In this document: positions 19,851-31,729 of the stretch, piece after piece | Layout: each line of letters begins with the position of its first letter | Position numbering within the stretch: the stretch's first letter is position 1 | Assembly (NCBI GenBank): GCA_948144175.1 | Contig: CANXME010000383.1 | Span: forward strand, 40,056 to 104,055 | Reading direction: 5' to 3' | Length of the DNA: 64,000 bases | Source: Closterium sp. NIES-65 | Lineage: Eukaryota > Streptophyta > Zygnematophyceae > Desmidiales > Closteriaceae | The notes under the pieces: model-generated | Seen by the model: only the letters and a program-made list of their open reading frames with translations | What the model was told of the DNA's origin: nothing | Database searches by the model: none | Program-made: the position numbers and the translations under genes

Positions 19851-22440
19851 CAAGGAGCGGAACGAAGTACGGCCGCGGCCGCGCAACGCCACTAGACCCT
19901 GCAGGAACATCACCAGCACCCCCAACGGGAGCACCCGCACAAGGAGAACCACCAGCTCCAGCCGCGCCAACTCCAGCACCTCCAGCACCCTCAGAAGCAC
20001 CAGCGCCAGCGGCATCTCCAGCGCCATTAGCCCCAGCACCTCCAGCTCCAGCTGGACCACCAGAAGACGTAGTAGCCCTAGCACCAGCAGCACCAGCTCC
20101 AGCAGCGGGAGCACCCGCAGGCTTAGCAGCTCCAGGACCCTCAGTACGAGCACCTCCTGGACCCGCGGCACCAGCACCCTCAGCAGCAGTAGAACCTCCA
20201 GCACCAGCAGCACCTCCAGCTCCAGCAATACGGCTCCAGCGCCGAGCAAACCACTCGCGCAGCTCCTGTGAAGAGAGGAGGTCCCGCTGAGACGAATTAC
20301 CCGAAAGACCTCCAGGTCCAGTCCCGCCAGACGCCACACGAGCAGGCGCAGCACCCCAAGGCTCCGCACCCCCACGCTCAGCACCCCAAGGCTCAGCACC
20401 CCCAGGCTCAGCACCCCCAGACCCCGTACCCGCAGGCTCACCACCCCTAGCAGCACCAGAGTCAACCGCTACCTCGACAGGCTTGACTGCGTCTACCTGG
20501 GACACACCTGAGGGGGCAGGACCCTGAGGGGGAAGGGGGTCTACCGGGGGGGGACCTGGCGCGAGGAAGAGCTGCGGCGGGGGGAGGGACGCATTGCGGT
20601 AGGGGAAGAGACGGTAGCAGGGAACCGACTCGTCAAACGTGACTACCTGAGATGACAGAACACGGCGCGAGGTGGGGTGGTAGAACTGCCAACCAGGCGC
20701 GTCAGGGGGGAAGCCAAGGAAGACGCAGGGAACAGCACGGGGGGACACCTTGTCCGCAGACAAGTCGCGGACAAACGCCCGAGATCCCCAGACACGGAAC
20801 GCAGACGCATCGCCAACCTTCCTCGTCCACCGCAGAGCAGGGGAGGTCTCCGGCATGGAGACCTGAGGCTGAAGGTTGATCTGATGCGCCGCGTACTGAA
20901 CCGCGAACGGCCACAGAAAATGGGGGGCAGCCGCATGGATCATGGACATACGAGCGACGTCCATGACCATGCCAATGCGGCGCTCAGCAATCCCATTTTG
21001 CTCTGGAGAGGCAGGAAGCGTGAACATCTGGCGAATGCCTCGTGCACGACAGAAGGCTTGCATAAGGTCAGAGGAGAACTCTCCGCCTCTGTCGGGGTGC
21101 AGACGCAGAACAGGAAAGTCGGAGCCGAAACTCTCTCTGAGCTGGAGACGAGCTGCGCGGATCCAGTCGATCAACACCGCAGTGACCTCACCCTTGCTGC
21201 GCAAGGGGAAGACTATGGTGTAACGAGAGTAGTCGTCAACCACCAGCAGGAAGTGACGCTCGTGACCCTGGCCACGGACGCGGGCTGGGCCCCACACGTC
21301 CATGTGCAGCGTATGCAGCGGAGCCTCTGTCGGAGGAAACTGGGAGGAGTGAGGAGCAGCGCGCTGCCGCCCCTCGACGCAGGGGTCGTAGGTAGGAGCA
21401 GGCCTCGGAGGAAGAGGAGGGAGGGACCGGGGGAGACCAGAGACAAGGACACGGGAGGCCATGCCTCGGAGACGAGGCAGGGAAGGGTGACCAAGGCGGT
21501 GGTGCCAGAGGAGAGTCTGGTGAGACAGGAGACGGCACGAGCAGGGGCAGTTGCAGGACCAGACCTGGACGCCGCAGCAGACACCTGACCCGACGCATCT
21601 ACCTGACCAGACGCAACAACCGGAGGAGACCCGGTAGTCAGTGTGTACAGGCTCGACCCTGGACGACGGGTAAACGTGGCCAAGTGTCGGCCCGTCCGAG
21701 CACACGTGCAGTGGGTCACTCGCTGACTCGCAGGAGTGAACTGGTGAACCCCCCCATCCTGTAGATCAGAACCACTCACCAAGTTCGTAGAGAACGAGGG
21801 GAAGTTAAGATATGACAGGGTGCCAGAGGGGGCCGCCGGACACGGTAAGAAAGTGGAGAAGTGGGCAAGGTCAGGACCCCCAGAGGGGTCTGCCAAGGAG
21901 ACCGCCACTGGTCGACTAAGCGGCGTGAGTGTGGTGCGGTCTCGAAAGAAGGAGCGGGAAGCACCCGAGTCAAGGGTGAAGGTGTGAGAGGCCTGAGCCG
22001 ACGTGGTACCTAAGAGAGCAGACTCACCAGTACCTGGGGCAGCGGACTCACTAGCACCTAGAGCACCGGCCTCACCAGCACCTAGAGCAGCAGCCACACC
22101 GGCACCTAGAGTGGCAATCCCAATGCCCGGGTCATGCGGAACACACAAGTAACAGTCACCCTCATCACTAGTAGACACAACATACATGGCAGCAAGAATA
22201 GCATCAAAGTCAAGATCAAAGATAGCAACACCCGCCCTAGACAGCTCGCCCCAGCGAGGGATCTCCGTGGCGTCAGGGAACTGATGACGCCAAGCGTCTG
22301 TCAGGCGGCCGAAGCAGCGCATGGTGGGGTGCGGGCCCCCGCACTGCTCACCAGCGCGGTCGCCAGTACGGAGAACGTAGGTACAGGGACCAGCACCCCC
22401 ACTCCGCTGACGCCCAGCTTACCACTCACGAAGCTGCTGG
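19846..22440 (-). pseudogene. Element C protease and integrase
   Basis: 22440-21213 carries the LREW motif, the C-X13-C-X3-H-X4-C finger (near 22315-22390), and the protease with HTFTLDSGASRSFF. A frameshift at about 21530-21560 leads into the frame 21705-19846. That frame contains LLWHHRLGHPSLPRL and the complete integrase core with Asp in LHMDVWGP, Asp in LHPDRGGEFSS and Glu in EQNGIAERRIG. The hinge follows with GGAEP-type repeats, SSQELREWFARRW and an Ala/Gly-rich stretch, ending in RPRPYFVPLLE. The integrase is uninterrupted for over 350 codons, the best in the window. Confidence 0.86.
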
Positions 22441-23518
22441 GGGGACGGAGTCTCACAAGTGCTTTGCTTCTGCTGGCGCTGACCACCACCGGAGCCACCC
22501 CTCTGTGCAGTGCCACGACCAGCTCCACCGCCGCCGCCGCCACCACCTCCGCCTCCTCCGACTCCGCCTTCTCCCCTCCCACCGCCACCGCCTCCGCCTC
22601 CGCCTCCTCCGCCTCCACTGCTGCCACCGACGCCTCCACCCTCGCCACCATTCCCAGCACCACCCCCACCCCCTCCACCCCCGCCACCGCCACCTCCACC
22701 GCCCCCTCCAGCCCCTCCAATGCCCTTGCCCCCCTTGCCCTTGGCGGTGCGGCGTCTCTTGCTAGGGGTAGACACAACGCCGACCGACTCGAAACCAACA
22801 AGGTCGGCCGCAGCAGCAAAGGCAACAAAGGGCAAGAGGGGGGAGGGGGAACACCCCTCAAAGACGGGGGTGCGAGGGTCACCACAAGAGGCTCCTACAG
22901 GGAATATACTATTCTCTGCTGCCAGGAGGCGCTCCTCGAGGAGGTCAACGGTGAGTGTGGTGGGGCAAACTAAAAGGAAGTGGTCCTTGACTAAGCGAAG
23001 GGAGTCAGGGAGCCGGGCGACTATGTAGTAGAGGGTGATGTACATTGGGGGGGGGGGTTCTTGGCGCAGAACTCAGCAAGAAGCGCAGCGCGGTAGCGAG
23101 TGTCACTAGTGCGAAGGTGCGTAATGAGGTCAGCGACTGTGGGGAAGGCAGCGAGGTCAGGGAACAGGTACGGCAGTATGAGGCGGCTAAGAGCAGCGGT
23201 GGCAGGGGAAGAGTAGCGTGCAACTACAGCGTCGTACAAGGTCTTAGCACTCTTTTACTGACTAAAGTGCGCACGCTCAGCGGTCGGTAAGTGGCGATGC
23301 ATAGCAAGACGGGCAGCAGCATCGCGTGTGGACCACTGTGAGCGAACAGTGCTGTCAGCATCAGCAGGCGGGGCAGGAGAGGCACCAGAGGTGAGATCGA
23401 AAAGGGAGAGACCGTCTGCCCTATCGCACTGTAGGAAAAGCTTTAAGTTATCGACCCAGACCTCAAAGTCAACAGCCCGACCCTCATCATCCAAGGTAAG
23501 GACACTGGGGGTAGCCAT
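22419..23518 (-). pseudogene. Element C gag
   Basis: Starts MATPSVLTLDDEGRAVDFEV at 23518. A stop follows SQ near 23255 (TAA within what is SQYKSAK in sisters), and an 11-base G run at 23047-23057 shifts frame after AKNPPP. The second half (MYITLYYIVARLPDSLRLVK and on) runs into a Gly-rich tail with few Ser residues. It ends near QQLREWQA, where a Trp-Tyr pair is altered. Confidence 0.83.
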
Positions 23519-23695
23519 GACAGCAGCAGTCTAGTGGTGAGAGCGGCAGGCTAGAGGTAGTGCAGTGGCATAGACGCTGCTCGGGAAAGCTCTCACTAGT
23601 CCGGGTGGGGAGGGCCGGGGCGCGCCGGCAGGAACAGGGCCGCAGCTGCGGCGGCAGCGGCTCGGCAGCTCAGTAGCGGCTCGGCGGCTCGGCGG

Positions 23696-23832
23696 TGTTA
23701 GAATCTTAGAACGAACGAGAATGATGAAACTAGGCATGAGGGGGATACAAGTAGGAAACCCTAACAAAGTTGTACCCCCTAACGCTAAACCCACTATAGC
23801 CTACACAATATAAACATGTATAACGTTTGACA
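23696..23832 (-). repeat. Element D 3' LTR
   Basis: 137 bp, minus-strand start TGTCAAACGTTATACATG, end GATTCTAACA. Inserted into the C leader repeat CGGCTCGGCGG. Confidence 0.9.
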
Positions 23833-24061
23833 CACCCCCATAGGCTAAGTGGGAGACAACCAGATGGTCACAAGACCAGTCAAAGCAAGGCAAAGCAAGC
23901 TCAGGGTGGATCTCAAGGAAACCACACAAATTCTGAGCACAAGCAAGTGGTCACAAGACCACTTCACATGTAGATTGATAATATAACAAGAGGTACAGTG
24001 ATCACAACCTAGCAGGTGTAAGCATGCAAGTATATAAATAGATATCACAGTACAAACAGAG

Positions 24062-26370
24062 TCAAGAAGTAAGCAAGTGAGGCCCAATGGGCACCAGGCC
24101 TAGAACAGTACAGAAGCGCTGATGATCACAAGGCTGGAGTGCCTTGGTGAACACATCAGCAGTGTTGGTCCGTGTGGCCACTTAAGCGAGACGAAGCTGA
24201 CCGCGCTGCTGCAGCTCTCGAGTAAGGAAGTAGCGCAGAGCGATGTGCTTCGTTCTATGCTCCAGTCTGTGCTCCTAACACAAGGCATTGGTGGCCTTGT
24301 TGTCAACGTACAGCACTGGAGGAGAACGAGGCCGCTCTCCCAGATCAGTGAGCAGATAGGTGAGCCAGCGTAACTCCTGTGCAGCCATGGCTGTGGCGTA
24401 AATCTCAGCCTCACAACTGAAGCTTAGAACTGAAGACGAGCGAGTAGAACGCCAAGAAACTGAACCGGAGCCAAGGCTGAATGTGTAACCCTGAGACGAC
24501 CGCTGAGTAGCCTGGTCGTCAGCCCAAGAAGCGTCTGAGTGCCCAGTGAGGACAACTCGAGCCCGTCCTCCAAGCACTAGCCCCATGCCCGACGTACTGC
24601 ACAAGTAGCGCAACACCCTCTTAGCTGCATCCATGTGCTCCTTCCGGTGACGACGAGGAGCGACATAGTGTGCGAGGGTGCTAAGAGGGTATGCTAGGTA
24701 AGGTCGTGTGCAGGTCATCAGGTACATGAGGCAGCCCACAAGCTCTGGATACGGGCCACTTGGCTCTACTGACTCATCCGAAGGCAGAGCTGAGAGAGAG
24801 TGACCGGTAGGCAGAGGAGTGGCCTAAGGCGAGGAGTACGTGAAGCGGAAGCGCTGAAGGATCAGCTGCACCATGTGTGACTGAGTCAAGGTGATGGTGT
24901 GCTGTGCTCTGTCCCGAGTGATCCGCAAGCCAAGGTAGCTTGTCAGTTCACCCAGGTCTGTGCACGTGTGTCTCTTGTGCAGCTCCGACTTCACGTCGGC
25001 GAGTGCCGCAATGTCAGCAGTAGCAAAGACCAAGTTGTCTATGTAGACGAGAACGTAGAACGGCGGCAGAGTGGTGTCGGTGCGTAGAAACAGCGATGGG
25101 TCAGCAGTAGAAGGAGCGAAACCAAGAGCAGCAAGTGTAGTCCTCAGTGTGTCGTGCCACTCACGGGGTGCATGGCGGAGACCGTAGACTGGTCGTCGGA
25201 GGCTCCACTGGCTGCCAGGAGGGAATGACCCAGTGAAGCCAGGTGGGCGGCGCAGCCAGATCTCCTCGTGCAGGCTGCCCTGCAAGAACGCAGTGCAGAA
25301 GTCGAGAGAGTGAAGCTCGTAGTCACGCTGAGCGGCTATGTGGAGCAGAACCCGAAGAGTGGTCATCTTCGGGGTCGGGGAGAAGGTCTAGAAGAAGTCA
25401 ACTCCCTCTTGCTGACTGAAGCCTCGAGCCACGTAACGCGCCTTGAAGACAGGTGGAGAACCCGGCGGCCGCTTCACCCTGAAAATCCACATGCCACTGA
25501 CGATGTTCGCCCCAAGCGGGGGAACCTCGTCGACGTAGGTGCCTGTGGACTTCCAGGAAGCCATCTCTGCGTCCATGGCTGACTGCCACTAAGAGGAGTA
25601 GGGACCCTCTATCGCCTCCGCGTAAGAGCGCGGAGTCGGGATGTCTGGTGCATCTGGGTCTCCCTCCGGGGCAATCAGCATGGACACGAGATGGGGCAAA
25701 GCAGCGGCAAAGCACTCAAACTCCTCCTGCCTGTCCTCAAGGACGTCCGTGCCAAGAGCACACTCATCCCCGACGGACGGAGGACAGACAGACTCACACT
25801 CAGCAACAAGGCTAGCGGCGTAGTCTAGACGACAAGCGGCAGCAAAGTCAACTAACTCAGCGACTACAGCAGACGCAGCGGAGGACTCAAAGGTAGGGTC
25901 AGTGACAACAGTGGCGAGGAGACGCATGACAGTAGGACTGGCAGCACGAAGGGAGTCAGACTCCGGATCAGCAAGAGCAGGAAGAGAGGACGCAGGAGGA
26001 GACGGCAGGGGGACACGCTGAGGAGCAGTGGAACGACGAAGCGCCATCTGGTGAGTGCCTGGGACAGCAGGAGGACGCTAACGCGGGACACGACGACTAG
26101 TCTGAGCAGCACGAACAGGTGACGCAGAACGAGACTCAGGCGACACAGGAAGAGACGCAGGCTCACGACGCTCCGTAAGACCTCCAGTAGGACCAGTGTA
26201 AGGAGAAGGACCAGGAAGTGGCGAGGCAGGCAGTAACTGTGACCGCGACTAGACAGACTGAGGAAACTCTAAGGAAGGAGCAGGACAAGGAGGAGGCGGC
26301 TGACCAAGAACCTGCTGAAGGAGCGGAACGAAGTACGGCCGAGGCCGTGTAGCGCCTCCAAAACCAGCAG
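24062..26370 (-). pseudogene. Element D reverse transcriptase and RNase H
   Basis: Reading from RPRPYFVPLLQQVLGQ near 26340, the linker and RT lie mostly in one frame broken by stops. RT blocks: GMWIFRVKRPPGS, LHSLDFCTAFLQGS, and YIDNLVFATAD in place of YVDDLVF. The second catalytic Asp of the polymerase signature is thus Asn, so this RT would be dead even without stops. TAG at 25589, 25388 and 24824 all replace CAG of the sister copies. RNase H follows (GHSDASWADDQ, SCEAEIYATA, LYVDNKA) with further stops near 24298 and 24185. The natural TGA is at 24062-24064. Confidence 0.86.
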
Positions 26371-26479
26371 AGAGACCACCAGCACCCTCAGATCCAGAGT
26401 TTCTAGCCAGAACTCCCGCAGCACCAGTAGTAGCTCTAGCAGCGCCAGTACCTCCAGCACCAGGAGCACCAGCAGCACC

Positions 26480-26770
26480 AGCTCCAATGTCCTCAGCACC
26501 AGTAGCAGCTCCAACTCCTGGGTGCGCAGCACCAGCAGCAGCTCCAACTCCAGGGTCCTCAACACCAGCAGCAGCTCCAACTCTTGGGTCCGCAGCACCA
26601 GCAGTAGCACCAGGTCCAGGGTCCGCAGCACCAGCAGCAGCTCCAACTTCAGGGTCTGCAGCACCAGCAGCAGTACCAACTCCAGGGTCCTCAGCACCAG
26701 CAGTAGCTCCAACTCTAGGGTCCTCAGTACAAGCAGCAGCTCCAACTCCAGGGTCCCGAGCACCAGCAGC
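26480..26770 (-). repeat. Element D hinge 33-bp repeat
   Basis: About eight in-frame copies of an 11-codon unit, consensus EDPGVGAAAGA, between integrase and RT. Unit composition and length differ from the 15-bp unit of A, B, C and F. Confidence 0.82.
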
Positions 26771-26799
26771 GCCACTCCGGAGACTGCAACGCCGAGCGT

Positions 26800-29100
26800 A
26801 CCACTCTCGGAGCCGCTGAGGAGAGGGGAGCTCCCGCCTAGGTGGGGAACTACAAGCACTAGCTCCAGCACCACCTCTAGCCCCAGAAGCACCTCTCCTG
26901 AGGCTGCAGTACCGTGAGTACCACTCACGCAGTTGCTGGGAAGACGAAGGGTCTCCATGCGCCGTACGCTCAGGTGTAGCACCCCCAGGCTCAGTACCCT
27001 CAGTCGCAGCACTCTCAGGTCCAGTATCCCCAAGCTCAGCACCCCCAGACTCCACACCCCCAGGCTCCTCACCCTCAGGCTCCGCACCCGCAGGCTCCGC
27101 ACCCCAAGCAGGACGAGAGTCGACAGCTACCTTGATAGGCTCAACCGGGTCTACCTGGGACACACCTGAATGAGCAGCACCCTGAGGGGGAAGGGGGTCT
27201 ACCACAGCAGCACCTAGAGCGAGGAAGGGGGCGGGGGGGAGAGCGGGGCAGTGCGGTAGGGGAAGAGGCGGTAGTAGGGGACGGACTCGTTGAAAGTGAC
27301 GTCCTGAGAAGGCAGGACACGGCGCAAGGTAGGGTGGTAAAACTGCCAACCAGACGCGTCCGGGACAAAGCCAAGGAAGACACAAGGAACAGCGCGGGAG
27401 GAGAGCTTGTCCGCGGACGTATCGCGAACAAAGGCTCAAGATCCCCAGACCCAAAAACGTGTCGCATCGCCAACCTTGCCCGTCCAACGCAGTGTCGGCG
27501 AAGTCTGCGGAACGGAGACACGGGGCCAGAGGTTGAGCTGATGTGCAGCGTATCGGACCGCAAACGACCACAGAAAGTGGGGGGCAGCCGCATGGATCAA
27601 GGAGGTACGAGCGACCTCCATGACCAAGCCAATGCGGCGCTCAGCAACCCCATTCTGCTGTGGAGAGGCCGGAAGCATGAACGACTGCTCAATGCCCTCC
27701 TTCTGACAGAAAGCCTCCAAGAGGCCGGAGGAAAACTCCCCACCTCCGTCAGAGTGCAGACGCAGGACAGGAAGGTCAGAGTGGAACCTCTCGCTGAGCT
27801 GGAGACGGGCAGCGCGGATCCAAGGGATCAAAACATTAGGGACTTCACCCTTGGTGCGCAAGGGGAAGACCGTGGTGTAACGCGAGCAGTCGTCAACAAC
27901 TATCAAGAAGTACCTCTCGTGACCCTTTCCACGAACGCGGGCTGGGCCCCACACGTCCATGTGGAGCGTCTGCAGAGGAGCAGTCGTCGGGGGAAAGGAG
28001 GAGGAGTGAGGAGCAGCGCGCTGCCGGCCCTCGACACAGGGAAGACAGGGGGGAGCAGGCGAAGGTGGGAGGGGAGGGAGCACCCTGGGAAGACCAGAGA
28101 CAAGGTATCAGGAGTGCATGCCACGAAGACGCTGCACGGACGGGTGACCAAGGCGGTGGTGCCAGAGGACAGTCTGGTGTGACAGTGAGCGACACGAGCA
28201 CGGGGCCGACAGCTGACCAGACGCAGACGCAGACGCAGCTACCTGAGGGGACTCAGTGGTCAGTGTGTACAGGTCCGACCCCGGTTGCCGAGTGAACGTA
28301 GCCAAGTGGCGACCCGTCCGAACACACGTGCAGTGTGTCACGCGCTCGTAGGCAGGGGTGAACTGGTGAACACCCCCGTCCTGGAGTGCACTACCTGCCA
28401 CCAAGTTCGTAGAGAACGAGGGGAGGTAGAGACCTAACAGTGTGCCCGACGGGACCGCCGGACAGGGGAGGACAGTGGAGGAGGTCGCAAGGACCGGACC
28501 CCCAGAGGGGTCAGCGAGGGAGACTGCAACTGGCCGAGCAAGTTGCTCAAGGGCAGTGCGGTCACGAAAGAAACAGCGAGAAGCACCTGAGTCCAGTGTG
28601 AAGGTGTGTTGTGCCTCCGTAGACTCAGCACCAGAGGGCGCAGACTCATGAGTACCTAGAGCAGCAGCCTCACCAGCACCTGGGTCAGCAGACACGCGAG
28701 CACCTATGGCGGCAGCCTCACCAGCACCTGGGGCAGCTGACGCACTAGCACCTAGAGCGGCAGCCTCACTGGTCCGAATGCCCGGATCGGGCGGAACACA
28801 CAGGTACAGGGCTCTCTCTCCAGTATCAGACATCACATACATGGCACCAAGAATCACATCAAAGTCAAGAGCATAGACATCAATGTTCTTCCTAAGTAGA
28901 TCAGCCCAGCGGGGCAGCTCAGTGGCACCAGGAAACTGAGTACGCCAGGCGTCGTCAAGGCGGGAGAAGCAGCGCTGTGTGGTGTGCACCCTGCCACACG
29001 TCTGACCAGTGCGGTCACCTGTGCGGATGACATACGAGCAGATAAGTCCACCCCCCCCCCCCCCCATGCTGAGAGTACCACTCACGAAGCTCCTGGGGCG
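26800..29100 (-). pseudogene. Element D protease and integrase
   Basis: Frame 29090-28108 has the finger C-X13-C-X3-H-X4-C (CSYVIRTGDRTGQTC, GRVH, TTQRC), the Ala-rich spacer and the protease HTFTLDSGASRCFF. It ends at a stop after LRGMHS. Frame 28083-27436 continues with CLPCVEGRQR and the integrase catalytic residues: Asp in LHMDVWGP, Asp in LHSDGGGEFSS, Glu in QQNGVAERRIG. The next part (VWGS onward) is after a stop near 27436 and continues in 27571-26249, where QQLREWYSRY and QRLREWYARR show two copies of the LREWY motif in the hinge. Confidence 0.84.
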
Positions 29101-30127
29101 ACAGAGTCTGCTGCTGGCGTTGACCACCACCTCGACCACCACCGCCCTTGCCACCACCGCGCCCACCGCCGCCACCACCAGCGTCCCCAACCCGGCCACC
29201 TCCTCTGCCAGTGCCGCCACCACCCCCGCTGCCGCCACCACCCCCACTGCTGCCACTAGCCCCTCCAGTCCCGCCACCACCCCCACCGCCGCCACCGCCC
29301 CCACCACCGCCTCCCCCGCCGTCACATCCACCTCCCTTGCCCCCCTTTGCCCTTGCTGCTGCGGCGCCCAGTCTAAGTGGACGCAATCCCGACCTGCTCA
29401 GTCCCTAGGAGGTTAACAGCAGCAGCAGAGGCGACAGAGGGGAGAAGGGGGGAGGGGGAGCACCCCTCGAAGAAAGGGGTGCGGGGGTCGCCACGAGAGG
29501 TGCCTACAGCGACTATACTAGCCTCAGATGCAAGCAGTTCCTTCTCGAGTAGAGCAATGGTGAGCTCAGTGGGGCAGCGAGCGAGGAAGTGATCCCTAAC
29601 CGCACGAAGAGAGTCAGGGAGACGGGTGACTAGGTGGTAGAGACTCAGCCAGAAGGGGGGGGGGGGGTCTTGTCAAGAAACTCAGCGGGCATAGCTGCAC
29701 GGAAGCGGGCCTCACTAGAGCGGAGGTGTGTGATGAGGTCAGCGACTGTGGAGAAAGTGGACAGGTCTAGGAACAAGTAGGGGAGCGAGAGACAGCCTAG
29801 CGTAGCAGAGGCAGGTGAGGAGTAGCGTGCAACTACAGCAGTGTACAGTGCCTGTGCAGTCTTGTGCTGGCCGGAGTGCTCGCGCTCATCTATCGGCAGA
29901 GAGTTGTGAATAGCAAAGCAAGTGTGGGCGTCACGAGTCTGCCACTGTGAGCGGGCAGTGCTGTCAGCAGTAGCAGCAGGGGCAGCAGCGTGTCCTAGAG
30001 CGTGATCGTACAGTGAAATATCCTCCTTGGCAGTGAGCTGGAGATACAGGTGCAGGTCATCTAGCCATGTGTCAAACTTCAGTGGGCGGCCCTCAGCATC
30101 GAAAGCGAGCACGGTAGGGCTAGCCAT
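29060..30127 (-). pseudogene. Element D gag
   Basis: Start at MASPTVLAFDAEGRPLKFDT (ATG at 30125-30127). The capsid-like part continues to FLDKTPPP, where a 13-base G run (29655-29667) shifts the frame. The rest carries VRDHFLARCPTELTIALLEK, recognisably the same fold region as in the other elements. A Gly-rich tail and SPQELREWYSQHG follow. The start is conserved with element H (MASPPVLTFDTEGRPMKFDT). Confidence 0.83.
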
Positions 30128-30259
30128 AGCTGCAGTAGGAGCAGTAGTGGCGGCTGTAACAGCAGTAGTGCCAGTAGCAGTGACAGCAGCAGCAGTAGCG
30201 CGGCTCGGTAGGGCGACGCGGCTCGATGGGGCGGCGCGGCTCAGGTGTATTGGGGCGCT

Positions 30260-30699
30260 AGCGGGGCTGCAAGGGCAGGGCTGTGCGGAGGGAGGCACGC
30301 GAGGGCGTGCTAGTGGGGCGGGGCCTGGTCTCACGGGGCACGCAAAGGCGGGCTAGTGGGGCAGGGCCGGTTCTCGAGAGGCACGCAAGGGCGCGTGGGT
30401 GGGGCAGGGCCGGTCGCACGAGGCACGCTAGGGCGCGCGAGGAAGGGCGGGGCCGGTTCGTAAGGGGCGCGCAAGGGCGCGCGGGGTAGCGGGTCGCGTA
30501 AGGGCGCGCTACGAGGAGGGCGGGGCCGATCACGAGGGGCACGCTAGGGCGTGCGGGCTGAGCGGGGCCGGTTCGTAAGGGGCACGCTAGGGCGCGCTAC
30601 AGGGCAGAAACGAGGTGCGCTCGCGGGCGCGACTAAGTGAGGCGCACTCGGGCGCAACTAACGGATTAGGTGGGCCCTATCATCGGTCCTAGGTTACAA
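30260..30699 (-). repeat. Element D leader repeats
   Basis: GC-rich leader with an irregular 50-60 bp periodicity built on GGGCACGCAAGGGCG and GGGGCCGGT. No gene supported. Confidence 0.65.
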
Positions 30700-30717
30700 C
30701 CTAGACTCGTAATACCA

Positions 30718-30854
30718 TGTTAGAATCTTAGAACAAACGAGAATGATGAAACTAGGCATGAGGGGGATACAAGTAGGAAACCCTAACAAAGTTGTACCCC
30801 CTAAGGCTAGACCCACTTTAGCCTACACAATATAAACATGTATAATATTTGACA
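30718..30854 (-). repeat. Element D 5' LTR
   Basis: 137 bp; 6 differences from the 3' copy. Flanked on the right by GGTGG, the mutated target duplication, and by the resumed C leader. Confidence 0.9.
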
Positions 30855-31545
30855 GGTGGCGGCTCGGCAGCTCGGCGGCTCTGCGGCGGCTCGGCGGCGG
30901 CTCGGCGACGGCGGCGGCAGGGCCGATGAGGGGCCGCACAGAGCGGCGAAGGGGCCGCTGTAGGGCGGCGACGGGGCCGCATGAGGGCGGCGGTGGGGCC
31001 GCTGGAGGGCGGCGACTGGGCCGCTGTAGGGCGGCGACGGGGCCGCTGAAGGGCGGCGGCGGGGCCGCTAGAGGGCGGCCACGGGGCCGCTGAGGGGCGG
31101 CGGCGGGGCCGCTAGAGGGCGGCGACGGGGCCGCTGTAGGGCGGCGACGGGGCCGCTGAAGGGCGGCGGCGGGGCCGCTAGAGGGCGGCCACGGGGCCGC
31201 TGAAGGGCGGCGGCGGGGCCGCTGGAGGGCGGCGACGGGGCCGCTGAAGGGCGGCGGCGGGGCCGCTAGAGGGCGGCGACGGGGCCGCTTGGAGGGCGGT
31301 GACGGGGCCGCGAAAGGGCGGCGACGCGGCCGCGAAGGGCGGCGGGTGGGCCGCGGAGGCGGCGACGGGGCCGTGAGAGGGTGGCCGGGACGGAAGGGGC
31401 GGCGACGAGGCCACTAAGGGTGGCGACGGGGCCGTGAGTGGGGGCCGTGAGTGGAGCCGCTAAGGGCGGCCCGACAAGCCGCTAAGGGGAGGGCGGCCCA
31501 CAGGACGCGCCTCGGTCAGGGGCGACTCGATCTCAGGGCAGAAAA
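30855..31545 (-). repeat. Element C leader GC-rich tandem repeat (distal part)
   Basis: About 30 copies of a unit near GGGGCCGCTGAAGGGCGGCG (20-21 bp) with higher-order duplication: the block around 31040-31130 recurs at 31140-31230. Continues the leader that starts at 23519-23695 on the other side of D. Confidence 0.82.
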
Positions 31546-31583
31546 AAAACTTTAGTGGTGGGCCCAAGGAAAAGTTCCCACTA

Positions 31584-31602
31584 GAGAACCTGCTCTATAC
31601 TA
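31584..31602 (-). other. Element C primer-binding site
   Basis: Minus-strand TAGTATAGAGCAGGTTCTC directly after the LTR; sisters have TGGTATAGAGCAGG, so the site has one mutation in the first three bases. Confidence 0.65.
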
Positions 31603-31729
31603 TGTGAAGAAATGAGGAATGAAATGAACTAGGAAATGAGTTGGGTACAAATATGAAACCCTAGAAAGCTGTACCCCATACTGTCTACCCCAGTACAGCC
31701 TAGAAAGACTATAGCATATATGTTCGACA
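31603..31729 (-). repeat. Element C 5' LTR
   Basis: 127 bp with intact TG and CA ends. Right flank GAATC (31730-31734) matches 17338-17342. Confidence 0.9.

Larger units (their letters stand above)
23696..30854 (-). mobile_element. Ty1/copia retrotransposon D, nested in C
   Basis: 137-bp LTRs (23696-23832 and 30718-30854) flank a 7159-bp element of a distinct subfamily. Gag opens MASPTVLAFDAEGRPLKFDT and the hinge has an 11-residue repeat in place of the pentapeptide. The flanks GGCGG (23691-23695) and GGTGG (30855-30859) form a target duplication with one mismatch. The LTRs differ at 6 of 137 positions. Three CAG to TAG stops in RT (25589, 25388, 24824) and other breaks make it defective. 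The primer site (TGGTATTACGAGTCTAGG, 30700-30717) differs from that of the other subfamilies. Confidence 0.9.
17343..31729 (-). mobile_element. Ty1/copia retrotransposon C, interrupted by element D
   Basis: LTRs of 127 bp at 17343-17469 and 31603-31729, TSD GAATC at 17338-17342 and 31730-31734. Element D (23696-30854) sits in its leader, upstream of gag. Without D the element is about 7.2 kb. The LTRs differ at 3 of 127 sites, one of which changes the terminal TG to AG at 17343. Order on the minus strand: leader, gag, protease, integrase, hinge, RT, RNase H. Frameshifts in gag and RT and a TGA shared with A make it defective. Confidence 0.9.
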
